A stretch of 64,000 bases of DNA from Flavobacteriales bacterium. GTDB taxonomy: Bacteria > Bacteroidota > Bacteroidia > Flavobacteriales_F > PHOS-HE28. The translations under genes were made by a program, and so were the position numbers. Location of the stretch: positions 2,385,501 through 2,449,500 of the forward strand of contig JADJAA010000001.1 of assembly GCA_016704485.1 (NCBI GenBank). The letters run 5' to 3'. The notes under the pieces are model-generated. The model searched no databases. It was not told where the DNA came from and was given only the letters and a program-made list of their open reading frames with translations. Shown here piece after piece: positions 27,444-35,991 of this stretch (its first letter is position 1; each line of letters opens with the position of its first letter).

Positions 27444-27898
27444 TGATTATCAGTAGTTCGGGACAACATGTGCGCGTAACCAAGCGCTTCACCTTCGAAA
27501 TGGCCCATGCGCTGCGTTGCCACGATGGAATGTGTGCACAGATACACGGTCATTCCTACGTGTTGGATGTAACACTGATCGGCACGCCTAGCAACGTTCC
27601 CGGCTATCCGAAGGACGGCATGGTCATGGATTTCGCAGAGTTGAAGAAGTTGGTTCATACCGCAGTGATCGCGCATTACGACCATGCGTTGGTGTTGCAT
27701 GATAAGGATCGAAATTCCGTTGCCGAAGGCCACGAATTATTTGCACGTGTACGTTTCACACCATGGCAACCCACGTGTGAGAACGTGCTGTTGGATATCG
27801 TGGAGCGATTGCAGAAGGTGACACCGGTAGCAGCGCGATTGCACCGGGTCCGCTTACAAGAAACCGCTACGAGTTGGGCGGAGTGGGGTGCTTGGTGA
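27443..27898 (+). CDS. 6-carboxytetrahydropterin synthase/6-pyruvoyl-tetrahydropterin synthase family (QueD-like)
   Basis: A 151-residue protein of the PTPS/QueD fold. FTFEMAHALRCHDGMCAQIHGHSYVL carries the zinc histidines and the catalytic cysteine in the usual CxxxHGH arrangement, and the C-terminal RLHRVRLQETATSWAEW has the family's glutamate. QueD makes 6-carboxy-tetrahydropterin for queuosine; PTPS members make biopterin precursors. It overlaps the tryptophanase stop by one base. A functional link to tryptophan/tyrosine cleavage is not evident, so the coupling may be incidental. It converges with the Crp/Fnr gene (22 bp apart). Confidence 0.88.
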   Translation: MIISSSGQHVRVTKRFTFEMAHALRCHDGMCAQIHGHSYVLDVTLIGTPSNVPGYPKDGMVMDFAELKKLVHTAVIAHYDHALVLHDKDRNSVAEGHELFARVRFTPWQPTCENVLLDIVERLQKVTPVAARLHRVRLQETATSWAEWGAW

Positions 27899-27920
27899 GC
27901 ATTACCGCTCTTGCTCTAAC

Positions 27921-28616
27921 TCACCCGGCGAGCAGCGCCAAAAGCTCCTTCTTCTTCAAGATCCGCACCTGTTTGCCCACGAGTTCGATCATTCCCGAAT
28001 CTTGCAATTCCGCCAAAGAGCGGATCACCGATTCGTACGTGGTATCCGCTACCTGTGCGATCTGTTTCCGCGAAATGGTCAACGCCAGTCGCTTTTTATC
28101 GGTGACATCGAAACCGAATGCATCCATGTTCATCCGCAGCGCTTTTACTACACGCTGGGTCACGGTCATATTCAGGATATCGCGCGCTTGTTGATCCAAC
28201 AACCGCAATTCATCAACGAAGAAGAGCAGGAAGTGGTAGCAGAACAGATTGTTGGCTTTGAGCACACTGATGAACAAGGACATCGGGATGATATTGACCT
28301 CGGTCTCCGAGAGCGCGATCACGTTCGCTGCGTAGATCAGGTTCGAGCCGATCCCGCGGTGTCCTAGTACTTCACCATCGCCTGCCAAGCGCACGATGCG
28401 GTCCCGGCCTTTTACGTAGCTCGCCACCACCTTTACCCGACCGTGCTCGATCATGAACATCTTGTCAGCCACCTCGCCCTGTTTGAAGATCGCTTCTCCT
28501 TTGCGGAAGGTCTGCCGAGTATTACGGGAGCGCATCAACTCCCGCCACTCCGGCGTACAGTACTGTTCGATCAGCTCGTTAAGACGAAAGGAATGGTTGG
28601 TGGTGGCAGGACTCAT
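27921..28616 (-). CDS. Crp/Fnr-family transcriptional regulator (candidate master regulator of the island)
   Basis: A 231-residue regulator from ATG 28616 (MSPATTNHSF); longer in-frame starts to 28679 look unlikely. The N-terminal cyclic-nucleotide-like beta-roll (FRKGEAIFKQGEVADKMFMIEHGRVKVV) is followed by a long dimerisation helix and a winged HTH (LTISRKQIAQVADTTYESVIRSLAELQDSGMIEL). The recognition helix keeps the Glu-x3-Arg pair that reads the TGA core in this family, compatible with ATGAT half-sites. Only two cysteines are present, too few for an FNR [4Fe-4S] cluster, so sensing is more like DNR/NNR types (NO or haem), an inference. It lies 63 bp downstream of mbnH-like on the same strand and may be in that operator-controlled operon, implying autoregulation. 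Confidence 0.9.
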   Translation of the reverse strand: MSPATTNHSFRLNELIEQYCTPEWRELMRSRNTRQTFRKGEAIFKQGEVADKMFMIEHGRVKVVASYVKGRDRIVRLAGDGEVLGHRGIGSNLIYAANVIALSETEVNIIPMSLFISVLKANNLFCYHFLLFFVDELRLLDQQARDILNMTVTQRVVKALRMNMDAFGFDVTDKKRLALTISRKQIAQVADTTYESVIRSLAELQDSGMIELVGKQVRILKKKELLALLAG

Positions 28617-28679
28617 CAAAGTCGTTATAGGGTCCGCGAAGATATCAGGTTGGCCATGGACAGAGTGCCCCTCTTGCAT

Positions 28680-29705
28680 TCAATGGAACGGACTGGCCAG
28701 ATCGGTATCGCTCACGAAGTCGTCATCCGTTAGCGTGTGTAAGAAACTGACCAGATCGGCTTTTTGCACATTGGTCAATTGAAGCACGGTCAATTGTCCC
28801 GGTTTCGTCATTAGGGGGTCCAGACTTGGTGATGGGTGAACACCGGAGTTGTAGTGCTCCACTACTTCCTCCAAGGTCGCGAAGCGTCCGTCGTGCATGT
28901 ACGGTCCTGTTAGCGCGATGTTCCGAAGGGTGGGTGCCTTGAATGCTCCTAGGTCAGCGGGGTCGCCGGTTATGAGGAACCGACCTTGGTCCGCATCAAT
29001 GAATTCATCTTCCAGACCGATATTGTGGAAGTTATTGTCCGACATCAATGGGATACCATGACAGTGGAAGCAATCACCGGTCTCGGAGAGAAAGATCGAC
29101 ATGCCGTTCAGCTCTTCCGAAGTAAGTGTTTCCGTGTACGACAAGTATCTATCGAACTTACTGTTGCTTGAAACCATGCGCCGGAACCATTGGGCCAATG
29201 CCTTCGCCACCAATTCCTGGGTAATGATCTCTTGGCCATAAGCGGCAAGAAAACGCGCTCGATAGTCGGGGCTGGACTGTAGCACGTTCACATCCACTTC
29301 AAAGAATTCCTCCACTTCGAAACGCATGACGTCCTCCAAGGTGCCGCTCACTTTTCCGGTCCAAAGAAAGTTGCGGCTCCATGCCAGGTTCACGTGCGGC
29401 AATACAGCAACGCCGGGGGTCGGAACGCTGAAGGAGTTGGATTGGAAATGACAACTTGAGCATGACCGACCCGCAAATGGACCGTTCGTTGAGAGTAATG
29501 TGTCGTAGTACAAGTACCTTCCCAGTTGGATACCCTCGACGGTGAGCGGGTTATCCGCAGGTACTTCCAATAGCGGGAAGTAGTGCGGTGCATGTAGATC
29601 GAATGGAGTAGTCCTGATCCCTGACCCAAGCTCCTCGATCGAATCACGCTTGCAAGCAAAAACCGCGATGGATAGGAGTATGCACAACAGGATCTTGCTG
29701 CGCAT
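28680..29705 (-). CDS. MbnH/MauG-like dihaem cytochrome c peroxidase family lipoprotein
   Basis: A 341-residue exported protein with lipobox SIAVFAC (Cys about 18), two haem motifs CSSCH and CFHCH, and the CcpA/MauG architecture: GIQLGRYLYYDTLLSTNGPFAGRSCSSCH, a long W-containing middle, and GAFKAPTLRNIALTGPYMHDGRFATLEEVVEHY at the distal haem. MauG-like enzymes use high-valent haem iron to oxidise protein residues; MbnH converts a tryptophan of its partner MbnP to kynurenine. Its start overlaps the stop of the MbnP-like gene (TGATG), so the pair is translationally coupled, strongly favouring an MbnH-type rather than H2O2-scavenging role. Confidence 0.87.
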   Translation of the reverse strand: MRSKILLCILLSIAVFACKRDSIEELGSGIRTTPFDLHAPHYFPLLEVPADNPLTVEGIQLGRYLYYDTLLSTNGPFAGRSCSSCHFQSNSFSVPTPGVAVLPHVNLAWSRNFLWTGKVSGTLEDVMRFEVEEFFEVDVNVLQSSPDYRARFLAAYGQEIITQELVAKALAQWFRRMVSSNSKFDRYLSYTETLTSEELNGMSIFLSETGDCFHCHGIPLMSDNNFHNIGLEDEFIDADQGRFLITGDPADLGAFKAPTLRNIALTGPYMHDGRFATLEEVVEHYNSGVHPSPSLDPLMTKPGQLTVLQLTNVQKADLVSFLHTLTDDDFVSDTDLASPFH

Positions 29706-30478
29706 CAGGGTATGTATTCAAGGGTGAATGCATCCGCTGCGTTCTCCTTGAGCTGGGTCATCAGCATCATGCTTCCCATGGAGTAGTTGCCGTTCAGAAG
29801 GTCGTAATCATGCGGGGTACGGAACAGTTCATTCAAGTTGAAGCGCAAGGACATGGTACCGTAACCACCATCCAGATCAAAGGGCTGGGTCGTGCTGGAA
29901 ACCGGCAAATTCGCGTTGTTCCCGATGTGCATAGCGAACCCGACGGGTGTTGCACCATCGATAAAATGGCCTTCGAATTTGATGAAATGGTATCCACCAC
30001 CCATTGGGTCCGGCCAAGCCATGTTGATGTTGTCCAAGGTATTCGGAAGTCCTCCGGTTACATTCAGATCAGGTGTAAGACCAAGTAAGAGTTCAGCTCC
30101 GGAGTATGTGCCTGCGGACATTGCTCCTAAAGCGAATTCTGTAGGCAATGCATCCGATACATGGAATGGTCCCGGTAGGGTGTCATTCGGAGTGGAGTTG
30201 GCACCATATAGAACGATCCTGCTGATGTAATACTCCGCATGTGTCACACTGTAAGCTAAGCTATTAGGTGTGATATACATCATTGTATCAAAGCGAAGAT
30301 CGATACCGTCGATGTGTGGCTCGATCCGCAACGTTACGGAAGCGGTCGGAGTAGCCGGGGCAGGTGCAGGGTCGACCGTTTCGTCCTTTTTGCAGGCTAT
30401 TAATAGGGTTGATAGGAGGAGTGTTCCGCCGATCAAAGATCGTGTGAAGGTCAAGTATGGAACGGTTGGGTGTGTCAT
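29705..30478 (-). CDS. MbnP-like copper-associated lipoprotein
   Basis: A 257-residue lipoprotein (LLIAC lipobox, Cys 29) followed by a Pro/Ala linker and a beta-rich MbnP-type domain: DLRFDTMMYITPNSLAYSVTHAEYYISRIVLYG, FALGAMSAGTYSGAELLLGL and GGGYHFIKFEGHFID are family-like segments. In methanobactin-operon MbnP, copper binding depends on kynurenine made from a Trp by MbnH. Here Trp 155 (INMAWPDPMGGG) is the only tryptophan in the protein and is the natural target. It starts the leftward operon mbnP-mbnH-(crp/fnr), with the operator at 30528 about 50 bp upstream. No methanobactin precursor or MbnB/C gene is seen. Confidence 0.82.
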   Translation of the reverse strand: MTHPTVPYLTFTRSLIGGTLLLSTLLIACKKDETVDPAPAPATPTASVTLRIEPHIDGIDLRFDTMMYITPNSLAYSVTHAEYYISRIVLYGANSTPNDTLPGPFHVSDALPTEFALGAMSAGTYSGAELLLGLTPDLNVTGGLPNTLDNINMAWPDPMGGGYHFIKFEGHFIDGATPVGFAMHIGNNANLPVSSTTQPFDLDGGYGTMSLRFNLNELFRTPHDYDLLNGNYSMGSMMLMTQLKENAADAFTLEYIP

Positions 30479-30527
30479 AAGGCGTCAGTGGGTTCTGCAA
30501 ATATTCACGATCAAATGTAACAAAAAG

Positions 30528-30541
30528 ATGATATGTATCAT
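30528..30541. promoter_or_regulatory. Bidirectional Crp/Fnr-type operator (mbnP-like and lysyl-oxidase-like operons)
   Basis: Perfect inverted repeat ATGAT-ATGT-ATCAT. Rightward, TACATTTG (30563-30570), a perfect TAnnTTTG, ends 35.5 bp from the centre. Leftward, AATATTTG (30505-30498) ends 36.5 bp from the centre. Both divergent operons are therefore likely activated from this one site; predicted starts are near 30577 (right) and 30491 (left). Confidence 0.82.
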
Positions 30542-30631
30542 ATAAGAGAAGCGCTGATCCTTTACATTTGGGACCTAGGCACCATCGATGGATGGCCTGA
30601 CATATCGATCCACACATCAACTGATCAACTT

Positions 30632-32690
30632 ATGAAGACACGCTTTACGATCCCTTTCTTGCTAATTATGCTGGTGTTACCAATGCGATCGGTGGTTGCA
30701 CAGTGTACTACGAGCAATGCAACGTCCTGTCAGTGCCCTGACGGTACATCCGACTGCGACCTTTTGCCGGACATGACTCTTTCCTGGTACGGCATACTGA
30801 ATTACTTGAATGGCCCCAATGAAGAAAATGGAAGGGTCTATTTGACCGGCTCCACACCGAACATCGGGCATGGTCCGCTGGAAGTACGTGGTGTGGATCT
30901 GAATGGCTATCGTCGCTTCACTTGCGGTGTCGATACGTTCACCGTTTACGATCCAAATGCACAGCAACAATTCATCTGCCCCAACGGTGGCATGGCCAAG
31001 CAACTCACCACCCAACGCATCTTTCATAAGAACGGATCGACCATGACCTCTTCTGAGCGGGTAATGCCGCAGGGTATGACCTACCATCCAACGCATGGTC
31101 ACACGCACTTCGATCAATGGGGCATCTACAGTTTGCGCATGCAGGAACAAGGCGTCAGTGATCCACGCCAATGGCCGATCATCAACGAAGGCTACAAATT
31201 GGGATTCTGCCTGATGGATTACAACAGCTGCTCCGATGGAGCCGTAACAAACCATTGCAAGGATGACAACACCGTCTACAATGCGGGGAATAACATGACC
31301 GCGCCGGCTTTCCCGAACTATGGATTGGGTGGCGGGAACTACGGTTGTGGTATGGTCAAACAAGGCATTTCATCAGGCTATACCGATATTTATAGCGAGT
31401 ACTTGGATGGTATGTGGATCGACATTCCTTCCAATACCTGCAACGGTGATTACTGGATCGTCTATGAGGTGGATCCACTCGATGTGGTCCGCGAAGAGAA
31501 CGAAGGGAACAACTGGACCGCAGTACCGATCACATTGACGCAGCAGGGTACAAGTGATCCGGCAATAGCGCGTATCACTTCGGATGAACAGGCTTTCCGT
31601 TGTCCCGATCAGCCGGTGCGCTTGAATGCGAATGCTGGTTCGTCCTATCTCTGGTCCACCGGCGAAACCACCAGTTCCATCATGGCCGGCCCGGGAACCT
31701 ACACTGTACAGGTGACAAGCTATTGCGGCTCTGCTACATCGGCACCCTTTACCGTGACAGAACTAACGCGACCAGATGCTCCGATTGCTTTTGGTACCAC
31801 TATATGTGAGGGAGCCAGCGCCGAAGTGAGCGTGAGTGCGGCTGACCCAGTGTGGTACGATGCGGTTGGTAATGTGGTAGGTACCAATGCCCAATTCTTT
31901 ACGCCACAACTGTACACGGATGCCACGTATTACGTAACGGACCGCAGCACGGAGGAGGGTACTATACTTTATGGTGGAAAGCCGAATGATTCCGGTGGCG
32001 GCGTATATCATGCAGGAGATCAGTACCTCTTATTCGATGCACTTGCGGCTTTCAAACTGCGTTCGGTCCAGGTCTATGCGGATAGCGCAGCCATACGGAC
32101 CATTGAATTGGTGGATGCGACCGGTGTGATGCGTGCTACGCGTTCGGTCTTCGTTCCAGCAGGTCCATCCAGAGTGTCGCTTGATTTCGATATTATTCCG
32201 GGACTCAACTATCGCCTGATGGTTACTGGAACTACCGGTCTATGGAGGAACTTCGGTGATGTTTCCTATCCATACCAAATTGGAAGTGTCGCCACCATTA
32301 CGACCTCAACTTCGGGTCTGAATTATTACTACTACTTATGATTGGGAAGTAGAGGTCGGCGGTGGGTCTTGCGAAAGCGACCCAACTCCGGTCGTGGTGG
32401 ATGTGGAGATCTGCACAGGGGTCACTGAGAACTTGTCCCTTCGTGGGATCGAGGTCTACCCGAACCCGAATCAAGGGCAATTCACGGTATCTCTTTATCT
32501 CTTAGCGGATACACGCGTGCAACTCACCTTGTTCGATGCGCTAGGTAAACAGGTATACACTGAGAATGCGATGGCCACCAATGGTAATTGGAGACATGCG
32601 ATGGAGCTTGAAGGGCTTGCCAAAGGTCTGTACACGTTGAACATCGATCTTGAAGGGCGACGATTCGCGCGTAGGTTGGTGGTTCAGTGA
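30632..32690 (+). pseudogene. Lysyl-oxidase-like copper protein with T9SS sorting domain, split by a one-base frameshift
   Basis: The start is ATG 30632 with a signal peptide ending at VVAQ. Residues ~20-300 resemble the lysyl oxidase family: YHPTHGHTHFDQWGIY is the copper-binding His cluster, followed by GISSGYTDIYSEYLDGMWIDIP. Ig/PKD-like segments follow (YLWSTGETTSSI). The first frame stops at 32339-32341 after NYYYYL. Removing one T in TACTACTTATGATTGG restores YYYDWEVEVGGGSCES and continues into the T9SS C-terminal domain (IEVYPNPNQGQF, ending RRLVVQ) to 32690. Either the gene is broken and unsorted or the base is an assembly error. Lysyl oxidases deaminate peptidyl lysine; the role here is unknown. 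It heads the rightward operon of the operator at 30528. Confidence 0.85.
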
Positions 32691-32713
32691 ACGGTATTTA
32701 TGTTTGATGAGTG

Positions 32714-33892
32714 ATGGAGGTGAAGAAGTACAGATCGTTCGAGAAGTGGCGCATTGCCACGCTGATCGGTGTGCATGTTCTTTTCATCGCCCACTTTGTC
32801 CACTGGAAGATCAGGGGGCGCACGCTCGCGCCACTTGAGTTCAACGAGGTGATGTACACCATTCACCAAGGTATTGTCACCGCCGGTTTCATTCTGATGG
32901 CGCTGGTGATGGTGGCCACCTTGATCTTCGGTCGCTTCTTCTGTTCGTGGGGATGTCATATCCTCGCGCTACAGGACAGTTGCGGTTGGCTCATGGATAA
33001 GTTGCGCATTCGTCGGCAGCCGATCCGTTCACGTACGCTGATGTGGATCCCGATGGTCGTCATGTTCTACCTCTTCATATGGCCGCAGATCCTCGGTCTG
33101 TTCCATGGCATTGAAGGTCCACAGCTCGAAGTGGTACAGGCCGGAAGTTCGCGATGGTCCTCATTCAGCACGGATAATTTCTGGCGTAATCTGCCTCCGC
33201 CTGGTGTTGCGATCTTCACTTTCTTCATCTGCGGATTTGCTATCGTGTACTTGCTTGGTAGCCGCGGTTTCTGTTTCCAAGCTTGCCCGTACGGTGCACT
33301 GTTCAGTATAGCTGATCAACTCGCGCCAGGCCGCATTGTACTCGCTAAGGATTGCAACCAGTGCGGTCTATGCACCAAGGCTTGTTCATCGGATATCCTC
33401 GTTCATAAAGAACTCGCCATGTACGGCATGGTCACAAACCCACGCTGTTTGAAGGATCTCGATTGCATCGCAGCATGCCCTGAGGAAGCGGTACAATACG
33501 GATTCCGTAAACCGCCGCTTTTTCGAAAGGGCCACCCGATGGGAAGTTACTCCGGACGCTACAGCTTCTCATTGAAGGAGGATCTTCTCATGTTGGTGCT
33601 CTTCGTTTTCTCGGTCTTCATCTTCCGTGGTCTGTATGATGCGGTGCCCTTCCTGCTTGCTGTGGGCCTCGCGGTCTGCACGGCCTATTTGTCGGTCTTG
33701 AGTTGGCGCTTCGTTCGCTCCAAGAGCATGCAGTTACGCGGGATCATGCTGAAGGATATTGGGCATGTTCGCACAGGCGGAATGGTCTTCAGCGTTTCGA
33801 TGGTGGTCTTGTTCATTTTGATACTTCACAGCGGCATCGTGCAGTGGCACGTGGAAAGGCAAAGCCGTGTTCACGGAACTAGCGGCCATTAA
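32714..33892 (+). CDS. Membrane-bound polyferredoxin, NapH/NosR/CcoG-like
   Basis: A 392-residue membrane protein: about four helices, cysteine motif CSWGCH after helix 2, a second CFQACPYG after another helix, then two [4Fe-4S] ferredoxin motifs (CNQCGLCTKACSSD and CLKDLDCIAACPEEA) and further helices. This is the NapH/NosR C-terminal/CcoG architecture, which moves electrons from quinol toward periplasmic enzymes or copper maturation. It starts 23 bp after the lysyl-oxidase-like gene. Its 3' end overlaps the TPR gene by 26 bp in another frame; adding one G within GAAAGGCAAAG would fuse the two as ...HVERGKAVFTELA..., so the two may be one frameshifted gene. Confidence 0.85.
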   Translation: MEVKKYRSFEKWRIATLIGVHVLFIAHFVHWKIRGRTLAPLEFNEVMYTIHQGIVTAGFILMALVMVATLIFGRFFCSWGCHILALQDSCGWLMDKLRIRRQPIRSRTLMWIPMVVMFYLFIWPQILGLFHGIEGPQLEVVQAGSSRWSSFSTDNFWRNLPPPGVAIFTFFICGFAIVYLLGSRGFCFQACPYGALFSIADQLAPGRIVLAKDCNQCGLCTKACSSDILVHKELAMYGMVTNPRCLKDLDCIAACPEEAVQYGFRKPPLFRKGHPMGSYSGRYSFSLKEDLLMLVLFVFSVFIFRGLYDAVPFLLAVGLAVCTAYLSVLSWRFVRSKSMQLRGIMLKDIGHVRTGGMVFSVSMVVLFILILHSGIVQWHVERQSRVHGTSGH

Positions 33893-34679
33893 TGGGGCGA
33901 ATGCTGCACCTGAACATGTGCAGGAAGGGATCGCTCATTACGAAAGCGCTTTAGCGATCGGGCTCATCGCACCCATCGATCGGCGGAAGGAACTTGCTAA
34001 CTTGTACCTCATTGCGGGTGATCATACGCGGTCCGTTGAACTGTTGAACGGCATCATCGCAGATGATCCTGCACATGTGGAGGCACGCTATCGCTTGGGT
34101 GAATTAGCGAACGCAGCGGGTGATCGGAAGACCGCACTTGTACAGTGGGAACGAACGCTCGATCTAGGCGTAGTTCGACCGCACAGCAGGGATGAGGAAT
34201 TGCTCGGACTGGCCGCGTTGGCCGTAGCCGATGATCATGCCGGAAAAGGAGATCAAGCGAAAGCGGAACAGTTGTACGAGGAAGCAGCCGCACGTCTCCC
34301 GAACGACCCGCGACCGCTCTTGGCATGGTCCGGAATGTTGGCGCGTTCCGGTGGTGATAAGAAGGCCATTGAGCTGCTTCAACAAGCCTTGCTACGTGGT
34401 GCCGATGAAGTTCTGGTGCGCAATAATCTTGGTAGTCTCATGCTGCGCGATGGAAGCTGGATCGAAGCAAGGGAGCAATACCAGCGATTGGTGGAATTGC
34501 ATCCGTCCGATGCACAGGTACGCTATACGTTGGGTGTGGCCCAAGCGCGCACCGGTGATCCATTGGCCGCACAGGAAAGCCTGGTCCAAGCCCTTCGCTT
34601 GGACCCAACACACGCACGTGCCAAACAGGCTCTGGACCTTCTGGTGGAGCAACGAACAAAAACCGGATCTGGATCATGA
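33867..34679 (+). CDS. TPR protein (possibly the C-terminal half of the preceding ferredoxin gene)
   Basis: A 270-residue protein made of tetratricopeptide repeats: helix pairs such as HYESALAIGLIAPIDRRKELANLYLIAGDHTRSVELL, AHVEARYRLGELANAAGDRKTALVQWE and AQVRYTLGVAQARTGDPLAAQESLVQAL. It has no signal peptide or membrane segment of its own. Its GTG start lies inside the end of the upstream gene in a different frame; a single-base insertion would join them, giving a membrane ferredoxin with a TPR tail, an arrangement I believe occurs in related bacteria. The stop overlaps the cytochrome start (ATGA). It is probably a scaffold for the cytochrome/ferredoxin module. Confidence 0.8.
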   Translation: MFTELAAINGANAAPEHVQEGIAHYESALAIGLIAPIDRRKELANLYLIAGDHTRSVELLNGIIADDPAHVEARYRLGELANAAGDRKTALVQWERTLDLGVVRPHSRDEELLGLAALAVADDHAGKGDQAKAEQLYEEAAARLPNDPRPLLAWSGMLARSGGDKKAIELLQQALLRGADEVLVRNNLGSLMLRDGSWIEAREQYQRLVELHPSDAQVRYTLGVAQARTGDPLAAQESLVQALRLDPTHARAKQALDLLVEQRTKTGSGS

Positions 34680-35080
34680 CCCTCAAGTTGACACTACTAC
34701 TCCTGTTGTTCCCGATCCTGGCATTTCAGCTACGGACAGCGGAAGGCGACCCGTGGAAAGCGCCGCCCGAGGCCGATGCGTTGGTAGATCCCTTGGCCCA
34801 CGATCCGAAAGCGGCGCAGAAAGGGCAAAAGATCTTTACCTCATTGTGCTGGACATGCCATGGTATGATCGGTAAAGGCGATGGTCCGAACGCGGAAGCA
34901 CTCAAAGTACATCCGGCTGATCTTGGCTCGCCATCTGTGCAAGCACAGACCAACGGCGCCATCTATTGGAAGATCACGCACGGTCGTGGTGAGATGGCCT
35001 CGTATGAACAAGTGATCTCTCGGGAACAGCGCTGGGCCGTGGTCCATTACCTGCGCACACTCAAACATCCTGTTGAATGA
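34676..35080 (+). CDS. Small monohaem cytochrome c
   Basis: A 134-residue exported class-I cytochrome c. It has a hydrophobic signal (LTLLLLLFPILAFQL), haem motif CWTCH, and likely Met ligand in GRGEMASYEQVIS; the C-terminal helix REQRWAVVHYLRTLK is typical. It would carry electrons in the periplasm, plausibly from the membrane ferredoxin upstream to an enzyme such as the lysyl-oxidase- or MbnH-like proteins; the partner is inferred. Coupled by ATGA overlaps to the TPR gene before and the DUF5777 gene after. Confidence 0.9.
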   Translation: MTLKLTLLLLLFPILAFQLRTAEGDPWKAPPEADALVDPLAHDPKAAQKGQKIFTSLCWTCHGMIGKGDGPNAEALKVHPADLGSPSVQAQTNGAIYWKITHGRGEMASYEQVISREQRWAVVHYLRTLKHPVE

Positions 35081-35991
35081 AACGAACATTCATCGCATTG
35101 CAACGCGCACTTCTGTGTCTGCTGTTTGCAGCAATTGGCGCTTCGTTATTCGCGCAAGAAGCAAGAGAATTGGTCACGAATACGTTCTCGTGGACACAAG
35201 TGATCAATGCGCAGACCGTGGAGGTCGTACCGCGCAAACGTTCATTCGGTTTCATGATCCAACACCGTTTCGGGGCAGTGCCACCGGATGAGCAATGGGT
35301 CACTTCATTCCTTGGTCTCGATCTGCCTGCCAATATCCGATTCGGATTCCAGTACGCGCTCACAGACCGGTTGCAGTTGGAGATCGGTCGTGGCAAGTAT
35401 GGCAAGACCTACGATCTATCGGCCAAGACCAGGATACTTCGCCAAACGGTGGATAAAGGCATGCCCATTTCACTTACAGGTTATTTCAATGTGGCCGCTA
35501 TGACCGATAAATTTCCGGCTGTTGGCGACAATAGATTCTTTGGAGACCGGGTTACTCCGTTCGTCTATAGAACGAAGCATCGCTTCTCGTACAACACGGA
35601 ACTGATCGTTGCGCGGCGTTTCAGCAATGTCTTTTCCGCTCAACTGGCCGTTGCTGCGGTATACCGGAACTTGGTGCCCGAGGGCCAGAGCAACCTCACC
35701 ATGGCCTTTCCAATAAGTGGTCGCATCAAGGTCACCACCAAGGGTTCCATTCTGTTCGAATACACTCCAGTATTGGTGGGACAGCAGGTGGATCAGTTGA
35801 ACCCTGTGGCCTTGGCGTATGAGGTTGCTACACTTGGACACGTATTCCAGATCATAGTGGCCAGTAGCCCTCAGATCCTTGAACAGGACCTATTCACTAC
35901 ACCAGTAACGCCATATGACGAAGGCTATGTTCTGCTCGGCTTCAACATAGCGCGTACCCTCTACGTAAAACCTAAGAAACCGCGCTCATGA
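35077..35991 (+). CDS. DUF5777-like predicted outer-membrane beta-barrel
   Basis: A 304-residue exported protein: signal peptide ending at SLFAQ, then alternating beta sequence with FGFMIQHRFGAV, NIRFGFQYALTDRLQLEIGRGKYGKTYDLSAKTRIL and a final aromatic-rich strand (YVLLGFNIARTLYV), consistent with an outer-membrane barrel. It matches my recollection of DUF5777, a Bacteroidota family that often accompanies c-type cytochromes. No function is known. It is coupled by ATGA overlap on both sides, between the small cytochrome and the haem lipoprotein, so it probably forms an envelope complex with them. Confidence 0.78.
   Translation: MKRTFIALQRALLCLLFAAIGASLFAQEARELVTNTFSWTQVINAQTVEVVPRKRSFGFMIQHRFGAVPPDEQWVTSFLGLDLPANIRFGFQYALTDRLQLEIGRGKYGKTYDLSAKTRILRQTVDKGMPISLTGYFNVAAMTDKFPAVGDNRFFGDRVTPFVYRTKHRFSYNTELIVARRFSNVFSAQLAVAAVYRNLVPEGQSNLTMAFPISGRIKVTTKGSILFEYTPVLVGQQVDQLNPVALAYEVATLGHVFQIIVASSPQILEQDLFTTPVTPYDEGYVLLGFNIARTLYVKPKKPRS

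Noticed and set aside
28617..28679. N-terminal extension of the Crp/Fnr protein
   Set aside because: The first 21 codons before MSPATTNHSF do not look like part of a Crp/Fnr domain and the ATG at 28616 gives the standard length.
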